From contig JAHDGW010000003.1 in the NCBI GenBank assembly GCA_020631635.1, positions 1-37,967 of the forward strand: DNA of 37,967 nt, read 5' to 3'. A program made the translations under genes and the position numbers. Each line of letters starts with the position of its first letter. Position 1 is the first letter of the stretch. Shown in pieces: positions 37,918 to 37,967 of this stretch. Origin of the DNA: Saprospiraceae bacterium (GTDB taxonomy: Bacteria > Bacteroidota > Bacteroidia > Chitinophagales > Saprospiraceae). The notes under the pieces were generated by a model, which did not search any database, was not told where the DNA came from, and saw nothing but the letters and a program-made list of their open reading frames with translations.

Positions 37918-37967
37918 ATACCCCCTTTGTTAGGGCAGTTTAGTCAGAATTTTCATTTATAAAACTA
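37913..37967. mobile_element. Possible insertion-sequence terminus (IS3-like) at window end
   Basis: TGTAGATACCCCCTTTGTTAGGGCAGTTTAGTCAG begins where the protease frame is cut off; TG start plus CCCCC...TTAGGGCAG resembles IS3-family ends. Rest of element lies outside the window. Confidence 0.35.

Overview
This window is about 38 kb of Bacteroidota chromosome, Saprospiria/Sphingobacteriia-like by protein flavour (T9SS components, BshA, PorT-like barrel, TAnnTTTG promoters). It is mostly ordinary housekeeping and accessory genes: polA, an LpxD-like acyltransferase, a VanY/M15 peptidase lipoprotein, mnmG, a MerC-family protein, YceI, a CarH-like MerR/B12 regulator, bshA, porZ, an M20 amidohydrolase, a HAD hydrolase, MscS, recX, an aldo/keto reductase, a GH13 glucosidase, a DUF1295 protein, a TIM-barrel isomerase, a sterol-desaturase-family protein, a coiled-coil protein, a T9SS-sorted thioredoxin-like protein, an M28/glutaminyl-cyclase-like lipoprotein, cysS, an EEP-family hydrolase, two tandem rhomboids and mutL. 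I saw no rRNA, tRNA, CRISPR array, prophage or obvious defence island. The points most worth a second look are: (1) a TTGCAA-type palindromic operator overlapping a near-leaderless promoter of the merC-like gene; (2) a MutL whose DQHA(X)2E(X)4E endonuclease motif reads DQQYASERIQYE; (3) a G9 tract upstream of a secreted metalloprotease-like gene that is frameshifted and then truncated at what looks like an insertion-sequence end; (4) a CarH-like B12 photoreceptor/regulator with two inverted repeats upstream; (5) a secreted protein with an unrecognised helical N-terminal domain. I did not find convincing evidence of a wholly new multigene system.
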